A DNA stretch of 64,000 nt from Clostridiaceae bacterium M8S5 (GTDB lineage Bacteria; Bacillota; Clostridia; Tissierellales; MCWD3): NCBI GenBank assembly GCA_029227815.1, contig CP118523.1, positions 4,216,001-4,280,000 of the forward strand, written 5' to 3'. Position numbers and translations under genes: made by a program. This document shows, piece by piece, positions 62,483-64,000 of the stretch (position 1 is its first letter; every line of letters begins with the position of its first letter). The notes under the pieces were generated by a model. That model worked only from the letters and a program-made list of their open reading frames with translations, had not been told where the DNA came from and did no database searches.

Positions 62483-62665
62483 TATGTTTTTGTAGTCGCT
62501 CTTCTTTGTTAATATATATATACCCATGGTACTTATGTTTAAACATATTTTTTTATTTTTATATTATTTTTTGTTAACCATTGATTTTTAGCCTTTTTTA
62601 GACTATTTCTCTATTTCTAATTTAAAATTTCCTGTTATTTTTCTATTATAATTTTTTACTTCTCT

Positions 62666-63973
62666 CTATTTCTTGTACTTTTTGATATTTTTAATGGTAA
62701 ACACAAACATTGCTGTTATATTTAATGTGCCTACTATAAACATAAGTAAATCTGTTATGTCAAATATCATATTAAAATGTGTAACACTTAGTAATCCTGA
62801 TAAACTTATTAACGACAAATACAGTAATATCCTATTGTTCTCATTTAGCTTTATGGTCTTATTGATAAAATGAAATGAACCAAGTATAGTGGTTAATCCT
62901 GAAAATATAAAGAAAATCATTATTATAGCTTCTCCTGCAAACCCTGTAACTATCTTTGCACTTTTAAAGTATCCTGATATTCTATTAAAATTATTTTGAC
63001 TTAATACTATATTTGAAACATTATTTTTACCATATGTAAACACATAGGATGTTATTATTACTGCAATAAATATAGTCAATAATGTAGACATTGTCTGAAT
63101 TAAGGCTTCTCTTCTTGATGAGTTAAATCCTTCTGAGCTTGCTAGTGCACTTGTGCCAAGAGCTGTTTCGCTTATTTGTATTATTCTCTGAAACCCTATT
63201 ATCAAACCTATAGGTATACCTATAGCTGCCATCCTAAATGACATAAAGTCATCCCATATAATTAATAAATACTCTGGTATAAAACTCGCTGTTTTTATCA
63301 AAAATACTATAAAAAATAAACCATAGGAAATCAATACTAATCCAATCATTGATGATAAACTCTTTATAAATAATTCATGGTTTTTAGTTATCACTATAAT
63401 AGATGCGACAACAAGTAGCGGAAACACTATGTACAATAGTTCACCTGTTTGTGTAAAATTATATCCCAAGCTATTTTCCGATATATTTTTAACTACACTT
63501 TGTATACCTGTAAACTGAAATCCAACAAATCCAAATGTATATAGTATAACTAGACATATTGCATAAATAGTACCTGCTTTATTGTTAATATTGTAATCAA
63601 TAAACTCTCTAGGCTGTTTATTAGTTACTCTAGAAAATAAAACATCACAATATGTAATAGGTACTAGTATAATCATACCAATTAATATCCACATTACTAT
63701 GCTTTCTCCACCGATACCATCCTCAGAAGACTTATACATTGCCGTCAAAATTCCTATTATTGCTCCTGTACCTATTTTGGATGATAGTGATATTGAAACT
63801 GAATCCCTGATTTTAGACCATACCCATTTGTCATTATCTACATAGCTTATTTTTTTTCTGTATTTTATTGTTTTATATATTATAAATAACCCTAAAAGAA
63901 TAATTACTGGTAAAAAGATATTCCATATATATTCACTTGCTTTATTAATTAGGTTTCCAATTATATATACCAT
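62666..63973 (-). CDS. AGCS family sodium/alanine symporter-like protein
   Basis: The 435-residue protein has about ten to eleven membrane segments and AGCS-like features: KIGTGAIIGILTAMYKSSED (a divergent GTGN-type loop), MWILIGMIILVPITYCDVLF, ASSEGFNSSRREALIQTMST, and a late segment GEAIIMIFFIFSGLTTILGS. The family imports alanine or glycine with Na+. It is shorter and more divergent than usual, so the substrate is uncertain. ATG 63973 has AGGAGAGG 6 bases upstream. Confidence 0.7.
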   Translation of the reverse strand: MVYIIGNLINKASEYIWNIFLPVIILLGLFIIYKTIKYRKKISYVDNDKWVWSKIRDSVSISLSSKIGTGAIIGILTAMYKSSEDGIGGESIVMWILIGMIILVPITYCDVLFSRVTNKQPREFIDYNINNKAGTIYAICLVILYTFGFVGFQFTGIQSVVKNISENSLGYNFTQTGELLYIVFPLLVVASIIVITKNHELFIKSLSSMIGLVLISYGLFFIVFLIKTASFIPEYLLIIWDDFMSFRMAAIGIPIGLIIGFQRIIQISETALGTSALASSEGFNSSRREALIQTMSTLLTIFIAVIITSYVFTYGKNNVSNIVLSQNNFNRISGYFKSAKIVTGFAGEAIIMIFFIFSGLTTILGSFHFINKTIKLNENNRILLYLSLISLSGLLSVTHFNMIFDITDLLMFIVGTLNITAMFVFTIKNIKKYKK

Positions 63974-64000
63974 ATTTACCTCTCCTAACTTAGTCGATAC

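Overview
This is a low-GC Gram-positive chromosome segment, most likely from an anaerobic or spore-forming member of the Clostridia. The main reasons are the very AT-rich sequence, a clostridial 4Fe-4S ferredoxin, a reverse rubrerythrin next to PerR, an S-layer (SLH) protein, a CBS/DRTGG-type family II pyrophosphatase and strong GGAGG ribosome binding sites throughout. No rRNA, tRNA, CRISPR array, transposase or complete prophage is visible. The species cannot be named from the sequence.

Layout. 1-3.9 kb: a 30-bp perfect palindrome, a MITE-like repeat, a lipoprotein, a KTSC protein, and a candidate RiPP cassette (45-aa Thr-rich precursor, B12/radical-SAM enzyme with no canonical start codon, 55-aa downstream ORF). 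4-9.6 kb: ferredoxin, RecQ, a UMF1/Atg22-like transporter, a phosphodiesterase and a histidine phosphatase. 9.7-14.7 kb: a BceAB-like ABC transporter divergent from an AgrA/AgrC-like two-component system. 14.9-19.5 kb: NUDIX hydrolase, topoisomerase III and a UvrD-like helicase. 19.9-25 kb (+ strand): a secreted SH3-NlpC/P60 hydrolase, the CBS pyrophosphatase, and a TetR/amidohydrolase pair. 25.2-31.1 kb: HAD phosphatase, GNAT, a TPP-riboswitch-controlled thiMED salvage operon and a Cache chemoreceptor. 31.4-38.3 kb: GNAT, second copy of the repeat, an ABC-2 transporter preceded by a doubly frameshifted membrane-protein gene, an isolated tail-collar protein, and a large SLH/fibronectin-III surface protein.

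38.6-40.9 kb holds a compact Xre / degenerate ImmA-like / PIN-like module that resembles a toxin-antitoxin or defence unit. 41.2-56.2 kb is a surface-glycan island: an aldo-keto reductase/SDR pair, then (minus strand) pseudaminic-acid-type genes (PseB, PseC, PseH, PseI, a NeuB-SpsF fusion), three glycosyltransferase-like proteins, and rfbABCD for dTDP-L-rhamnose. PseG is not found, so the exact nonulosonic acid is uncertain.

56.4-64 kb carries a membrane protein/TetR pair, a zinc-ribbon protein, an ECF sigma factor with a DUF4179-type anti-sigma factor, a secreted peptidoglycan-binding protein with two decayed copies of its 5' end, an orphan Cys-rich bacteriocin-like peptide, a perR-rubrerythrin operon with a clear Per box, and an AGCS-like symporter.

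The most interesting items are the Thr-rich peptide/B12-rSAM cassette with its apparent ATT/ATC start, the Xre/ImmA-like/PIN module, the orphan Cys-rich peptide, the triplicated signal-peptide segment, the NeuB-SpsF fusion in a pathway lacking PseG, and the nested-palindrome repeat.
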